Under the pieces are notes generated by a model, which saw only the letters and a list, made by a program, of their open reading frames with translations, did not search any database and had not been told where the DNA came from. From positions 86,700-150,699 of the forward strand of contig NZ_JACSPZ010000010.1 of NCBI RefSeq assembly GCF_014836905.1: a stretch of 64,000 nucleotides of DNA, in the 5' to 3' direction. The stretch comes from Solibacillus faecavium (GTDB lineage: Bacteria; Bacillota; Bacilli; Bacillales_A; Planococcaceae). How positions within the stretch are numbered: position 1 is the first letter of the stretch; each line of letters starts with the position of its first letter. Shown piece after piece: positions 1-7,283 of the stretch. A program made the position numbers and the translations under genes.

Positions 1-522
1 ATTTAAATCGAAATTCGGAATATGGTCAAACACATAGTCAAAAAATTGCTTCATCGGTTTTTGATAGCCTGTATTTTCCGAGACGAAGATTCCTTTAAAA
101 TAAGGAGCTAGTCCCGTAACTTGGAGGCGTTTCATTTGTGTATCTGCCAAGCCGTTTGACGTAATGTATAAGTCATATTGAGGTGCCAATGTTTGAATTA
201 ATTCCATTGCCCCCTCTACGAACACTTTACTCTCTGTTAAATAACCGCGATATTCAGCATCCAATGCTCTTCCGTCTACTTCATAGCCAAAGTATTCAAA
301 AGTTTTCCCAAAACGTGTTTGCATTAACTCTTCTCTAGTAACTAGCCCCTCTTCAAGTAAGCGCCATAAATTAGAGTTTATCTCACGATAGACACTTTCG
401 ATTTGTGGAGTTAATGGCAGCTGATGTGCTTCAAATAACTTCGGCAAAGCTATTTTTTCTGCTGCTTTAAAATCGAGCAATGTATCATCTAGATCAAATA
501 ATAAAAATTGATAGTCTTTCAT
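1..522 (-). CDS. HAD-superfamily phosphatase, YjjG/YfnB type (C-terminus cut by window edge)
   Basis: This is a haloacid-dehalogenase-fold phosphatase, probably acting on nucleotides or other small phosphates in the cytoplasm. The reverse strand opens with ATG at 522 and reads MKDYQFLLFDLDDTLLDF. This is HAD motif I, DxDxT, with the nucleophilic Asp at about residue 10. Motif II (TSNG) lies near residue 120 and a Lys-containing QKP segment (motif III) near 155. The helical cap between motifs I and II has the length of the YjjG/YfnB group (pyrimidine 5'-nucleotidase-like). The reading frame stays open to base 1, so the C-terminal motif IV is outside the window. It diverges from the TSUP gene that follows. 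The fold is certain; the substrate is inferred from family resemblance only. Confidence 0.85.
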   Translation of the reverse strand, partial: MKDYQFLLFDLDDTLLDFKAAEKIALPKLFEAHQLPLTPQIESVYREINSNLWRLLEEGLVTREELMQTRFGKTFEYFGYEVDGRALDAEYRGYLTESKVFVEGAMELIQTLAPQYDLYITSNGLADTQMKRLQVTGLAPYFKGIFVSENTGYQKPMKQFFDYVFDHIPNFDLN

Positions 523-656
523 TTATATACTCCGTTCCTACAAAGCTAATTTACTAACAATATCATAGTTATTATAAAATTTTAAGTATTTACACGAACT
601 ATGATTTTCGTTAGCATGACTATATTGGTTTAAATTAAGAAAGAAGGTTTTCCTTT

Positions 657-1427
657 ATGGGATTCGAGCTGGACCCCCAACTCATTATTATTTTAATTTG
701 CTTTGGTTTTTTAGCTGCTTTTATCGATTCTGTTGTGGGAGGCGGTGGTCTAATTTCCTTACCGGCACTAATGTTTGCTGGGCTTAGTCCATCTGCAGCC
801 GTTGCAACCAATAAGCTTGCCGGAACAATGGGATCACTAACAAGTACTATTACTTTTTACCGTTCTGGAAAATTGGATTTTAAATCGGTAATGAAATACT
901 TCCCTTACGTCTTTATTAGTTCTATGATTGGGGCATGGATTGTTCATTTACTAGATCCTAATCTATTAAAACCACTAATGCTTATTATGTTGGCTGCTGT
1001 AGCAATCTTCACCATTTTTAAAAAGGATTGGGGCAGTATTTCTGCAGTTAAGTCACTATCTAAGACAAAATATATGTTATTCTTCTTAGTCATTGCACTT
1101 ATTGGCTTTTATGACGGCTTTTTGGGACCAGGTACAGGTTCATTTTTAATTTTTGCATTTTTAATAGTGGGGTATGATTTTTTAAAAGCTGCGGGCAATG
1201 CAAAACTTCTGAACTTTGGAAGTAATATTGGGGCACTTTTAATGTTTGTCTATTTAGGACAAATCAATTATACATATGGGCTTATAATGGGGGTTGCACA
1301 AATTTTCGGTGCAATTGTCGGTTCACGATTTGCCATTAAGCGTGGAAGTGGCTATGTTCGTGTTCTATTCATCATTGTCACAGTTACTTTACTTGCAAAA
1401 AATGCATATGATTACTTTTCGAATTAG
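657..1427 (+). CDS. TSUP-family (TauE/SafE) membrane permease
   Basis: The 256-residue product is a polytopic membrane protein of the TauE/SafE (TSUP) family, whose members export or import sulfite, sulfonates and other organic anions. It has about eight hydrophobic segments in two halves. Each half carries the glycine-rich family signature: DSVVGGGGLISLPAL near residue 25 and YDGFLGPGTGSFL near 150. A Shine-Dalgarno AGAAGG lies 8 bases before the ATG. It is transcribed alone and is followed by a palindromic repeat. A second TSUP gene lies at 41323, next to a LysR regulator. The substrate cannot be told from the sequence. Confidence 0.88.
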   Translation: MGFELDPQLIIILICFGFLAAFIDSVVGGGGLISLPALMFAGLSPSAAVATNKLAGTMGSLTSTITFYRSGKLDFKSVMKYFPYVFISSMIGAWIVHLLDPNLLKPLMLIMLAAVAIFTIFKKDWGSISAVKSLSKTKYMLFFLVIALIGFYDGFLGPGTGSFLIFAFLIVGYDFLKAAGNAKLLNFGSNIGALLMFVYLGQINYTYGLIMGVAQIFGAIVGSRFAIKRGSGYVRVLFIIVTVTLLAKNAYDYFSN

Positions 1428-1456
1428 GTTTTAGTAAAGAGACTAGGGCATAACCC

Positions 1457-1564
1457 AAAAATTGATTTCCATTCCGGGACGCTTTCCGCGGGCACGGCCT
1501 GAGCCTGTAGTCTCAGGCGTCGTGCTTTTCCCGCTGGAGTCGCCCTCCATTCCAATCAATTTTT
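1457..1564. repeat. Palindromic intergenic repeat element, copy 1
   Basis: This is an imperfect palindrome of about 108 bp. The outer arms are AAAATTGATT at 1457-1466 and AATCAATTTT at 1554-1563. Inner G+C-rich arms include GCACG/CGTGC and GAGCCTG/CAGGC-type pairings. G+C content is well above that of the flanks. The outer parts match, in inverted orientation, the element at 23696-23837 (shared blocks CATTCCGGGAC, GGGCACGG and TCCAATCAA-like ends), while the core differs. It carries no ORF and lies between a plus-strand and a minus-strand gene. It resembles the small dispersed palindromic elements of Bacillales genomes and is probably transcribed as a hairpin. Confidence 0.75.
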
Positions 1565-1676
1565 TAAAATATCCCTTTCTTAATAAGGGACTTTACCTTA
1601 TCCGATGAAATTTCTACTTCTGTCCCAACCTCTTTAATTTTATAAATTCCTCTGAAACATAGTCGGCGCTTATATA

Positions 1677-2147
1677 TTACTGCATTTCTTTTGTTGGACC
1701 CATTACCGGTGGAACGTTTAAGCCTGCCTGGCGCAGTAATACAGTCATTTGACCAACATGATGTGTTTGATGTGCAATGACTTTACTCAATAAATCACCG
1801 CGCTGCATCATTCCTCCAAATGCAGGCACTTCCTCTAATAATTGCTCTTCCGTCAATGTGGCTGCTTCTTTTTTATAGGCTTCACGTACTAGCTCATATT
1901 TCTCAATGATTTCTTCCATTGTTTCAGGCTGTGGCATATCTGGTCCCGGAGCAGGAATTTGTAACCCTGCAAATTGACCAAATGCACCTGCTACACTCAC
2001 TAAATGCCATGATAACCAACCTAGTGAATTGTGGTCATCGACAATCGCAATTTTCATTTTATCATTCGAAATTGCCTGCATTACTCTTAGTGCACCTTTT
2101 GAAGCTATTGCCCAATCTTTTACGAAATCTTCTGCTACACGATACAT
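1677..2147 (-). CDS. DinB-family putative metal-dependent hydrolase
   Basis: The 156-residue product is a DinB/YfiT-like four-helix-bundle protein. The three histidines of the metal site are visible at about His48 (LSWHL), His126 and His130 (AHQTHHVGQM). The C-terminal GQMTVLLRQAG helix is typical of the family. Members are small cytoplasmic metal-binding proteins. Some use bacillithiol or mycothiol in detoxification, but most have no known substrate. The gene stands alone, in the same orientation as the glycosylase upstream of it at 2210. Family assignment is firm and function open. Confidence 0.85.
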   Translation of the reverse strand: MYRVAEDFVKDWAIASKGALRVMQAISNDKMKIAIVDDHNSLGWLSWHLVSVAGAFGQFAGLQIPAPGPDMPQPETMEEIIEKYELVREAYKKEAATLTEEQLLEEVPAFGGMMQRGDLLSKVIAHQTHHVGQMTVLLRQAGLNVPPVMGPTKEMQ

Positions 2148-2209
2148 TTAAAACTCCCCTTTTATGATTATTTATACCAATCATACCGAACAACATAAAA
2201 ATGGTCTAT

Positions 2210-2713
2210 TTATAGATATTGCTGAATAATACGCCACGCTTCTACCTTTTCATCGAATGATTTTATATTTTTCCCTGGTATAGGGCTTGTAGACGGCATT
2301 TTCCCATATGAACGATCTTCCAAAACCTCTAGTCCCACATGCTTCTTAAATACTTCAAAACTTTTACCACCATTAAATAAGATAAGTTTAATTTGCGGAT
2401 ATTTTTTAAAAAGCGCTACAAAATCATTTGGAATTTCGTTTTTAATCGTCGCATCCAAGCTCCCTTTCCGGTCACAGCTTTTTATTGAATCCCATAAACC
2501 GATTCTATGTGTACGAAGAAGTCTTATTTTATCATTATAGTTTTCAGGGATACCTGTTGCTAATAGCCTCCCTATAATCGGCCAAAAATGATTTCTGGAA
2601 TTACCGTAGTATTGCTGTTTTTCTAATGATTGTTTTCCTGGCATCGAGCCTATAATAAGCACATATGTCTTATCATCTACAATTGGAGGCAATACATTTT
2701 GTATAGGTTCCAT
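2210..2713 (-). CDS. DNA-deoxyinosine glycosylase (uracil-DNA glycosylase superfamily)
   Basis: The 167-residue product belongs to the small UDG-fold glycosylases that remove hypoxanthine (deaminated adenine) from DNA, starting base-excision repair. Visible motifs are the N-terminal GSMPGKQS water-activating loop at about 22-29, a YYGNSRNHFWPI segment that shapes the base pocket, a LILFNGGKSF beta strand near 112, and the MPSTSPIP loop near 140 that corresponds to the DNA-intercalating motif. Length is normal for the family. The gene lies alone between a minus-strand DinB gene and a terminator. The alternative is a mismatch-specific uracil glycosylase of the same fold. Confidence 0.85.
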   Translation of the reverse strand: MEPIQNVLPPIVDDKTYVLIIGSMPGKQSLEKQQYYGNSRNHFWPIIGRLLATGIPENYNDKIRLLRTHRIGLWDSIKSCDRKGSLDATIKNEIPNDFVALFKKYPQIKLILFNGGKSFEVFKKHVGLEVLEDRSYGKMPSTSPIPGKNIKSFDEKVEAWRIIQQYL

Positions 2714-2802
2714 CGTATCCCATCCTTTCTTGTAGATTTAGTATATTAAATACATACAGGACATGCCAAACATCAGGAAATAGTCATAAACTTTCACCCA
2801 TG

Positions 2803-2850
2803 AAAAAGGCTACTTGCACACCGAGTGAGTTTCGTCGGTTGCAAATAGCA
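2803..2850 (-). terminator. Intrinsic terminator after the binding-lipoprotein gene
   Basis: On the minus strand an interrupted stem (GCTATTTGCAACCGA paired with TCGGTGTGCAAGTAGC) is followed by CTTTTTC. It lies 10 bases beyond the stop codon of the gene at 2860-4461. Confidence 0.75.
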
Positions 2851-2859
2851 CTTTTTTGC

Positions 2860-4461
2860 TTATTGATTAATTTGTACGTTTTGGATTTGGTAGATGCCTG
2901 TCGCGTCAACGGATAAACCTGTAACATTATTCGCATATCCTGTTAAGTATGCTTGGTGATGAATGAATGCCGCTGGTGCCTCTGTATTAATCATTTCCTG
3001 TACTTCCTTATAAATATCTGCACGTACCGCTTCATCTGTTTCAATACGACCTAGTTCCAATAATTCATCCAACTTCGCATTGCTATAGCGAGTACGATTG
3101 TTATTACCGATATCGGATGAGTGGAATAATGGGTAAAGTGCACCATCTGCATCCCCTGTAGAAGGCGCCCATCCTAGCATGAACATGTCATGATCTCCTT
3201 TGGATGTTTTTTCTAAATATGCACCCCATTCCATTACTTCAATTGTTGCTTCGACTTTCAATTGCTTCAATGCTTCTTGTAAAATTATTGCTATTTGTTG
3301 ACGCTGTGGATTGTCATTCGTCCAAATCGCCGTTTTAAAGCCATCAGCAAAGCCTGCCTCCGCTAATAATGCTTTCGCTTCTTCTAAGTTTGTATCCTGT
3401 TTGGTTACATCTTCTGTATACCCCCATACCATAGGTGATAATGGACCAAAGGCTTGCACACCAAAATCATCAAATACTCCTTTAATAATTGCTTCACGGT
3501 CTAATGCTTTTGTGATGGCTTGACGAACTTTCGGGTTATCGAATGGTGCCTTTTCCGTATTGAAGCCTAAGTATGAAATAGATACGGAAGGTTGCTTTAA
3601 TACTTGTGCAAACCCTTCTACTAGTGGTACTTCTGTTGGTTGCACTGGATCTATAATATGTGCATATCCAGCTTCTAAATCCGCTGCACGTGTTGCACTT
3701 TCAGGTACTGTTTTAAAGACCGCTGAATCGTAAGCAACTTGCTCACCCCAGTATTCTGTATTTTTCACTAAACGAATTTCCTGACCTGGTGACCACTTCT
3801 CTAATTTTAAGAAACCTGTACCGATAGGGTTCTCATTTCCGTAAGCACGTGCCTCTCCGCCATTTTCCATCCGTTTATAGTCTTCTTCAATAACAGCTGG
3901 GCTCATAATATTACCCCCTGGATGTGTTAAAGCAAATAATAGCGGTCCATACGGTTTCTCTGTTTTAATTTGAACTGTATAATCATCCACAACTACAATC
4001 TCTGAAATCGGTTCAAAGTTTGAAAGACGTGGCGAAGCGATATTCGGGTCAAGTAAACGGTCCAAATTCACCTTTACTGCTTCAGCATTAAATTCTGTGC
4101 CATCATGGAATTTTACCCCTTGGCGCAATTTTAATTGTAGAGTCAAATCGTCTACATATTCCCATGATTCTGCTAATAATGGCTCAATTTCACCAGTCTC
4201 AAAGTTTCGAACAACTAATGTTTCGAAAATATTGCGTTGTATATTTGACGAAGGAATATCATTTGAACCGTGGGGATCCAATTCTACTGCCTCTGAAAGC
4301 ACTTCTATTACTAACTCGCCCCCTTGAGCATCTGTCTTTTCTGTAGTTTCATTTGTAGCTGCTTCATTCTTCTCTGATGTCGCATTTTCATCACCGCTAC
4401 ATGCGGCTAACAATAAAAGAAAAGAGAACGTTAATAACATCCAAAACCTATGTAACTTCAT
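2860..4461 (-). CDS. ABC transporter substrate-binding lipoprotein, oligopeptide/glutathione type (SBP family 5)
   Basis: The product is a 533-residue extracellular solute receptor anchored by a lipid. It has a signal peptide with lipobox LLAACSG (Cys at about 21), a linker rich in Glu, Thr and Asn, and then a full SBP_bac_5 domain. The domain has the family signatures LDPHGSNDIPS near the mature N-terminus and KLRQGVKFHDGTEFNAEAVK near residue 105. Such proteins bind peptides, glutathione or nickel chelates. I place the start at the ATG at 4461, because a perfect AAGGAG lies 8 bases before it. The GTG three codons upstream overlaps that site. No permease or ATPase gene is adjacent, so this receptor is an orphan. 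Confidence 0.9.
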   Translation of the reverse strand: MKLHRFWMLLTFSFLLLLAACSGDENATSEKNEAATNETTEKTDAQGGELVIEVLSEAVELDPHGSNDIPSSNIQRNIFETLVVRNFETGEIEPLLAESWEYVDDLTLQLKLRQGVKFHDGTEFNAEAVKVNLDRLLDPNIASPRLSNFEPISEIVVVDDYTVQIKTEKPYGPLLFALTHPGGNIMSPAVIEEDYKRMENGGEARAYGNENPIGTGFLKLEKWSPGQEIRLVKNTEYWGEQVAYDSAVFKTVPESATRAADLEAGYAHIIDPVQPTEVPLVEGFAQVLKQPSVSISYLGFNTEKAPFDNPKVRQAITKALDREAIIKGVFDDFGVQAFGPLSPMVWGYTEDVTKQDTNLEEAKALLAEAGFADGFKTAIWTNDNPQRQQIAIILQEALKQLKVEATIEVMEWGAYLEKTSKGDHDMFMLGWAPSTGDADGALYPLFHSSDIGNNNRTRYSNAKLDELLELGRIETDEAVRADIYKEVQEMINTEAPAAFIHHQAYLTGYANNVTGLSVDATGIYQIQNVQINQ

Positions 4462-4573
4462 TTTTAACACTCCTTATATAACTGAATTTTCAATTTTTTA
4501 TATCATAGCTTTTTATAGAAGACATTTCAATGTTTTTTCATATATGTTTACTTGGATTATTTTTCCCAAAACT

Positions 4574-4604
4574 AAAAGAACCACAGGTAGTCTGTGATTC
4601 TTTT
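4574..4604 (-). terminator. Intrinsic terminator after the amidohydrolase gene
   Basis: The minus strand forms AAGAATCACAG / CTGTGGTTCTT with a 5-base loop, followed by TT. It sits 12 bases past the amidohydrolase stop and separates that unit from the binding-protein gene downstream. Confidence 0.65.
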
Positions 4605-4615
4605 AATTTTATTAT

Positions 4616-6193
4616 TTATTTTTGGTATACTACATTACCTGCAACAACTGTTTTTAATGCAGTTGTTTGTAATATTTCATCGGCAGTGCAATGTAATAGA
4701 TCTTTATCTAGTATTGTAAAGTCTGCATCGTATCCTGAGCGGATGTAACCCCGTTCATTTTCTTGACAAATGGCCTCAGCACTTCCCACAGTGTACATTT
4801 TTACGGCTTCAAAGCGTGTTAGCTTTTGTTCAGCACCATATCCGTCATGCGTATCTTCTAGCTTTTTACGTTCTACTGCTGCATAGATTGTTTCAAATGG
4901 ACTAATGGCTTCTATCGGCGCATCGGTTCCTGCCGCGCACATTAAGCCTTCTTCACCAAAAGTCTTCCATGCATACAAATGACCAGAACGGTTTTCCCCC
5001 AGCTTTTCAAGTATCCATGGGAAATCTGACGTTACAAAAGCAGGCTGTAAATCCAAAATAACAGACAGCTTTTTTATTCGATTTAGCTGCTCTTCCGATA
5101 CGAGACAGCAATGAATGAGGCGGTCACGCTTTCCTTTAGCAACCGGGTATTTCTCTAAATATGGTAATACTTGTTCCATACTACCGTCTCCAATAATATG
5201 AATGGCTACTGCTTCCCCGTATTTTCTCGCTAATTGAATAAGGGCTTCCAGTTGTTCATCTGTATGAATGAGCATACCTTTATTATCAGCTTCATTTACA
5301 TATGGTTCCAGAACTGCAGCTGTCGAGCCTCCAAAGGATCCATCAGCAAAAATCTTCATTGCACCGGGCTCGATAAACGGTTCATCAAATGACACATTAT
5401 TTATAACCATTTCTTCAAAGACTGTATGGTGACGCAATAAATTGACACGGAAATGTTTTTTGCCACCAACAACACGCTGATAAGCTGTTAGTGGATTGGT
5501 ATACTGTCCAAAATAGGCCATTTCCTCGGTATGTCCGCCTGTTAATCCATAAGATTGCATATGTTCAATGGCCAGTTGAAGGTAATGCTCCAAACTAGCA
5601 ATATAGCTTTCTCCTTCTTGCTGGAAAGTAGACGAAACCAAATTCATAGCTTGCTCATACAGTAAGCCATTCAGCTCGCCATTTTTATGCCGCCCCAATT
5701 TTCCGCCTTCCGGATCTGGTGTGTCTTTTGTTACACCTGCTAATTGGAGTGCTGCTGAATTTACTAATGCAACATGGTGACAAACGCGATTGAGGAATAT
5801 GGGTTTGTTAGTGATAGCATCTAGTTCTTCTTTTGTTGGTATTTGACCATCTATAAATTGATTATCATTCCAACCATCGCCCATTAACCATTGCCCTTCA
5901 TCAAGCAGACTTGCCGCATTCTGTACAAGTTCCAAAATTTCCTTTCCACTCTTCGCCTGCGTTAAATCCAGTCGCATTAACTTTGCGCCATGCCCAATCA
6001 TATGCAAATGACTATCGACAAAGCCTGGATACATGAATGCGCCTTGTAGATCGATAATTTCATCAGCCTTTTCCTGTAATTGATCGAAATCTCCTGTTTC
6101 TATAATTTTGCCTTCATGAACAAGTACAGCCTGAACTGTACTTCCTTCTTGTTCCATCGTATAAATCGTGCCATTTGTCCATAGTTGTTTCAT
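4616..6193 (-). CDS. Metal-dependent amidohydrolase, YtcJ type
   Basis: The product of about 525 residues belongs to the amidohydrolase superfamily (Amidohydro_3, YtcJ-like). It has the N-terminal beta-sandwich, the metal-binding HxH in DSHLHMIGHG near residue 63, a conserved KIFADGSFGG segment near 290, an AIHIIGD strand, and the late active-site Asp in AAGTDAPIE near 430. Family members hydrolyse amide, formyl or lactam C-N bonds on cytoplasmic small molecules. The ATG at 6193 is preferred. A TTG three codons upstream would sit directly on the AGGGGA Shine-Dalgarno sequence. The lipoprotein gene at 6211-6717 ends only 17 bases upstream, so the two are co-transcribed. The substrate is unknown. 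Confidence 0.85.
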   Translation of the reverse strand: MKQLWTNGTIYTMEQEGSTVQAVLVHEGKIIETGDFDQLQEKADEIIDLQGAFMYPGFVDSHLHMIGHGAKLMRLDLTQAKSGKEILELVQNAASLLDEGQWLMGDGWNDNQFIDGQIPTKEELDAITNKPIFLNRVCHHVALVNSAALQLAGVTKDTPDPEGGKLGRHKNGELNGLLYEQAMNLVSSTFQQEGESYIASLEHYLQLAIEHMQSYGLTGGHTEEMAYFGQYTNPLTAYQRVVGGKKHFRVNLLRHHTVFEEMVINNVSFDEPFIEPGAMKIFADGSFGGSTAAVLEPYVNEADNKGMLIHTDEQLEALIQLARKYGEAVAIHIIGDGSMEQVLPYLEKYPVAKGKRDRLIHCCLVSEEQLNRIKKLSVILDLQPAFVTSDFPWILEKLGENRSGHLYAWKTFGEEGLMCAAGTDAPIEAISPFETIYAAVERKKLEDTHDGYGAEQKLTRFEAVKMYTVGSAEAICQENERGYIRSGYDADFTILDKDLLHCTADEILQTTALKTVVAGNVVYQK

Positions 6194-6210
6194 CTCCCAC
6201 AATCCCCTAT

Positions 6211-6717
6211 CTACATATCAAATTCACTTCTTAAGTAAGGCTGTCCTATGTTCATATGATCCAATGCCGGTTCATACGAGCCTTTATGAATAAATGTAAT
6301 TTCATCAATATCCGATAAATTTTCGAAGTAAGAGCGTGCTAATGTTTCTACGAACATTCTCGCTCCAGCAGAACCTTGAATAGTATAAATATCGTCGCCT
6401 AAATTTAACACTAAGCTTTTACTCTCAGTTTCTAGTGTATAATCCAATAGCTCTACGTCATGCTCATTTACTTCCTCGAAAATAAAAGGTACTAGGTTTC
6501 CTTCATCGCCTTCAAATTCTTCTTCAAATGGAACTGTATTTTCAGCATTTGCATCTGATTTATATAAAGTAATCATTTTTTCCTCTACATTTGTATCACC
6601 TTGAGTTACATCATCTGTAGTATTTCCCGGGACATTATTTGTTATATCTGTTGTATCTTCCGTCCCACATGCTGCCAGCACAAATATAAGTAACAAAGTA
6701 AAAAATAGCTTCTTCAT
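6211..6717 (-). CDS. Lipoprotein with GerMN-like domain
   Basis: The 168-residue product begins with a lipoprotein signal peptide (lipobox LAACG, Cys17), followed by an acidic Thr/Asp-rich linker to about residue 45. The folded part opens with MITLYKSDANAENTVPFE and ends with a GSAGARMFVETLARSYFEN helix. This pattern resembles the GerMN domain of spore-germination and sporulation lipoproteins (an ITLYF-like first strand, then a GSAG-helix). The resemblance is by eye and weak, so the domain is an inference. It precedes and is probably co-transcribed with the amidohydrolase. It is anchored on the outer face of the membrane. Confidence 0.7.
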   Translation of the reverse strand: MKKLFFTLLLIFVLAACGTEDTTDITNNVPGNTTDDVTQGDTNVEEKMITLYKSDANAENTVPFEEEFEGDEGNLVPFIFEEVNEHDVELLDYTLETESKSLVLNLGDDIYTIQGSAGARMFVETLARSYFENLSDIDEITFIHKGSYEPALDHMNIGQPYLRSEFDM

Positions 6718-6868
6718 TGTTGGACCACTCCTTTTGATGTGTTACTTCCACGATAACGAATATACTCTCAATTTTCAAACTTTTATAATAATAAAGTTGT
6801 ATTTTATAGGAATTCGCGCCTTAAACCATAAAATCCCAATACTGAATATAAATTGTTTTCAAAATATA

Positions 6869-6897
6869 TTGACAATGATAATTCGCTCTAATAATAT
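6869..6897 (+). promoter_or_regulatory. Sigma-A promoter of the bmrCD leader
   Basis: A consensus -35 TTGACA (6869-6874) and -10 TAATAT (6892-6897) are separated by exactly 17 bases. They lie 45 bases upstream of the first leader ORF and have the right orientation for the exporter operon. Confidence 0.8.
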
Positions 6898-6942
6898 TAA
6901 GGAACACTAAATAAATTGGAACAAGGAAAGGAGATTAGGGGC

Positions 6943-7023
6943 ATGAAGACAACACCTTTAGATGTACACGTTTCAAAGCGACAACTTCATATTTCCCTTT
7001 TCCGTACTTTTGTTTTAATTTAG
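6943..7023 (+). CDS. Leader peptide (26 residues) upstream of bmrCD
   Basis: The short ORF MKTTPLDVHVSKRQLHISLF… runs for 26 codons. AAAGGAG lies 9 bases before its ATG, and a strong promoter lies 45 bases upstream. It ends 20 bases before the first of two terminators and well upstream of the exporter genes. In Bacillus subtilis the homologous bmrCD operon is preceded by the leader ORF bmrB, through which ribosome-targeting drugs relieve transcription termination. Position and layout suggest the same role here. I cannot align the peptide with BmrB from memory. The real evidence is its start site and its context. Confidence 0.65.
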   Translation: MKTTPLDVHVSKRQLHISLFRTFVLI

Positions 7024-7043
7024 CTTGCACTTTTAAATAAAGG

Positions 7044-7074
7044 GCACGGATTTGGACTTCCTTGTGCTTTTTTT
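7044..7074 (+). terminator. Leader terminator 1
   Basis: GCACGGA pairs with TCC-TT-GTGC (a two-base bulge) around an 8-base loop and is followed by seven T. It lies between the leader ORF and the exporter genes, where an attenuator is expected. Confidence 0.65.
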
Positions 7075-7081
7075 CGTAATG

Positions 7082-7117
7082 ACACCTTTTCGAAAAATCG
7101 AAAGAGGTGTTTTTTTG
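7082..7117 (+). terminator. Leader terminator 2
   Basis: A stem of about 12 bp (ACACCTTTTCGA with TCGAAAGAGGTGT, one bulged base) is followed by seven T. It is a textbook intrinsic terminator inside the bmrCD leader, stacked behind terminator 1. Confidence 0.8.
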
Positions 7118-7192
7118 TTGGATAAAGGCTTTTAAATGTTCTAAATCCAGGAAAACAGTGCTACTTAGTGAAAAAATTCAGGAGGGCTTTGT

Positions 7193-7246
7193 ATGACAAT
7201 CTTTATGCGAAAACTATTAAAAACGGATCGATTCGATGATGGGTAG
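7193..7246 (+). CDS. Second small leader ORF (17 residues)
   Basis: The ORF MTIFMRKLLKTDRFDDG has a strong AGGAGGG Shine-Dalgarno 6 bases before its ATG, and it ends 37 bases before the bmrC start. The basic N-terminus and acidic DRFDDG end are unlike chance translation. It lies downstream of both terminators, so it is translated only when they are passed. It may couple leader translation to bmrC or may itself be the sensing peptide. It is recognised only by its start signals and position. Confidence 0.55.
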   Translation: MTIFMRKLLKTDRFDDG

Positions 7247-7283
7247 CCAATGCTACAAACTTTATAGAAGGAAGGTATAAGTA

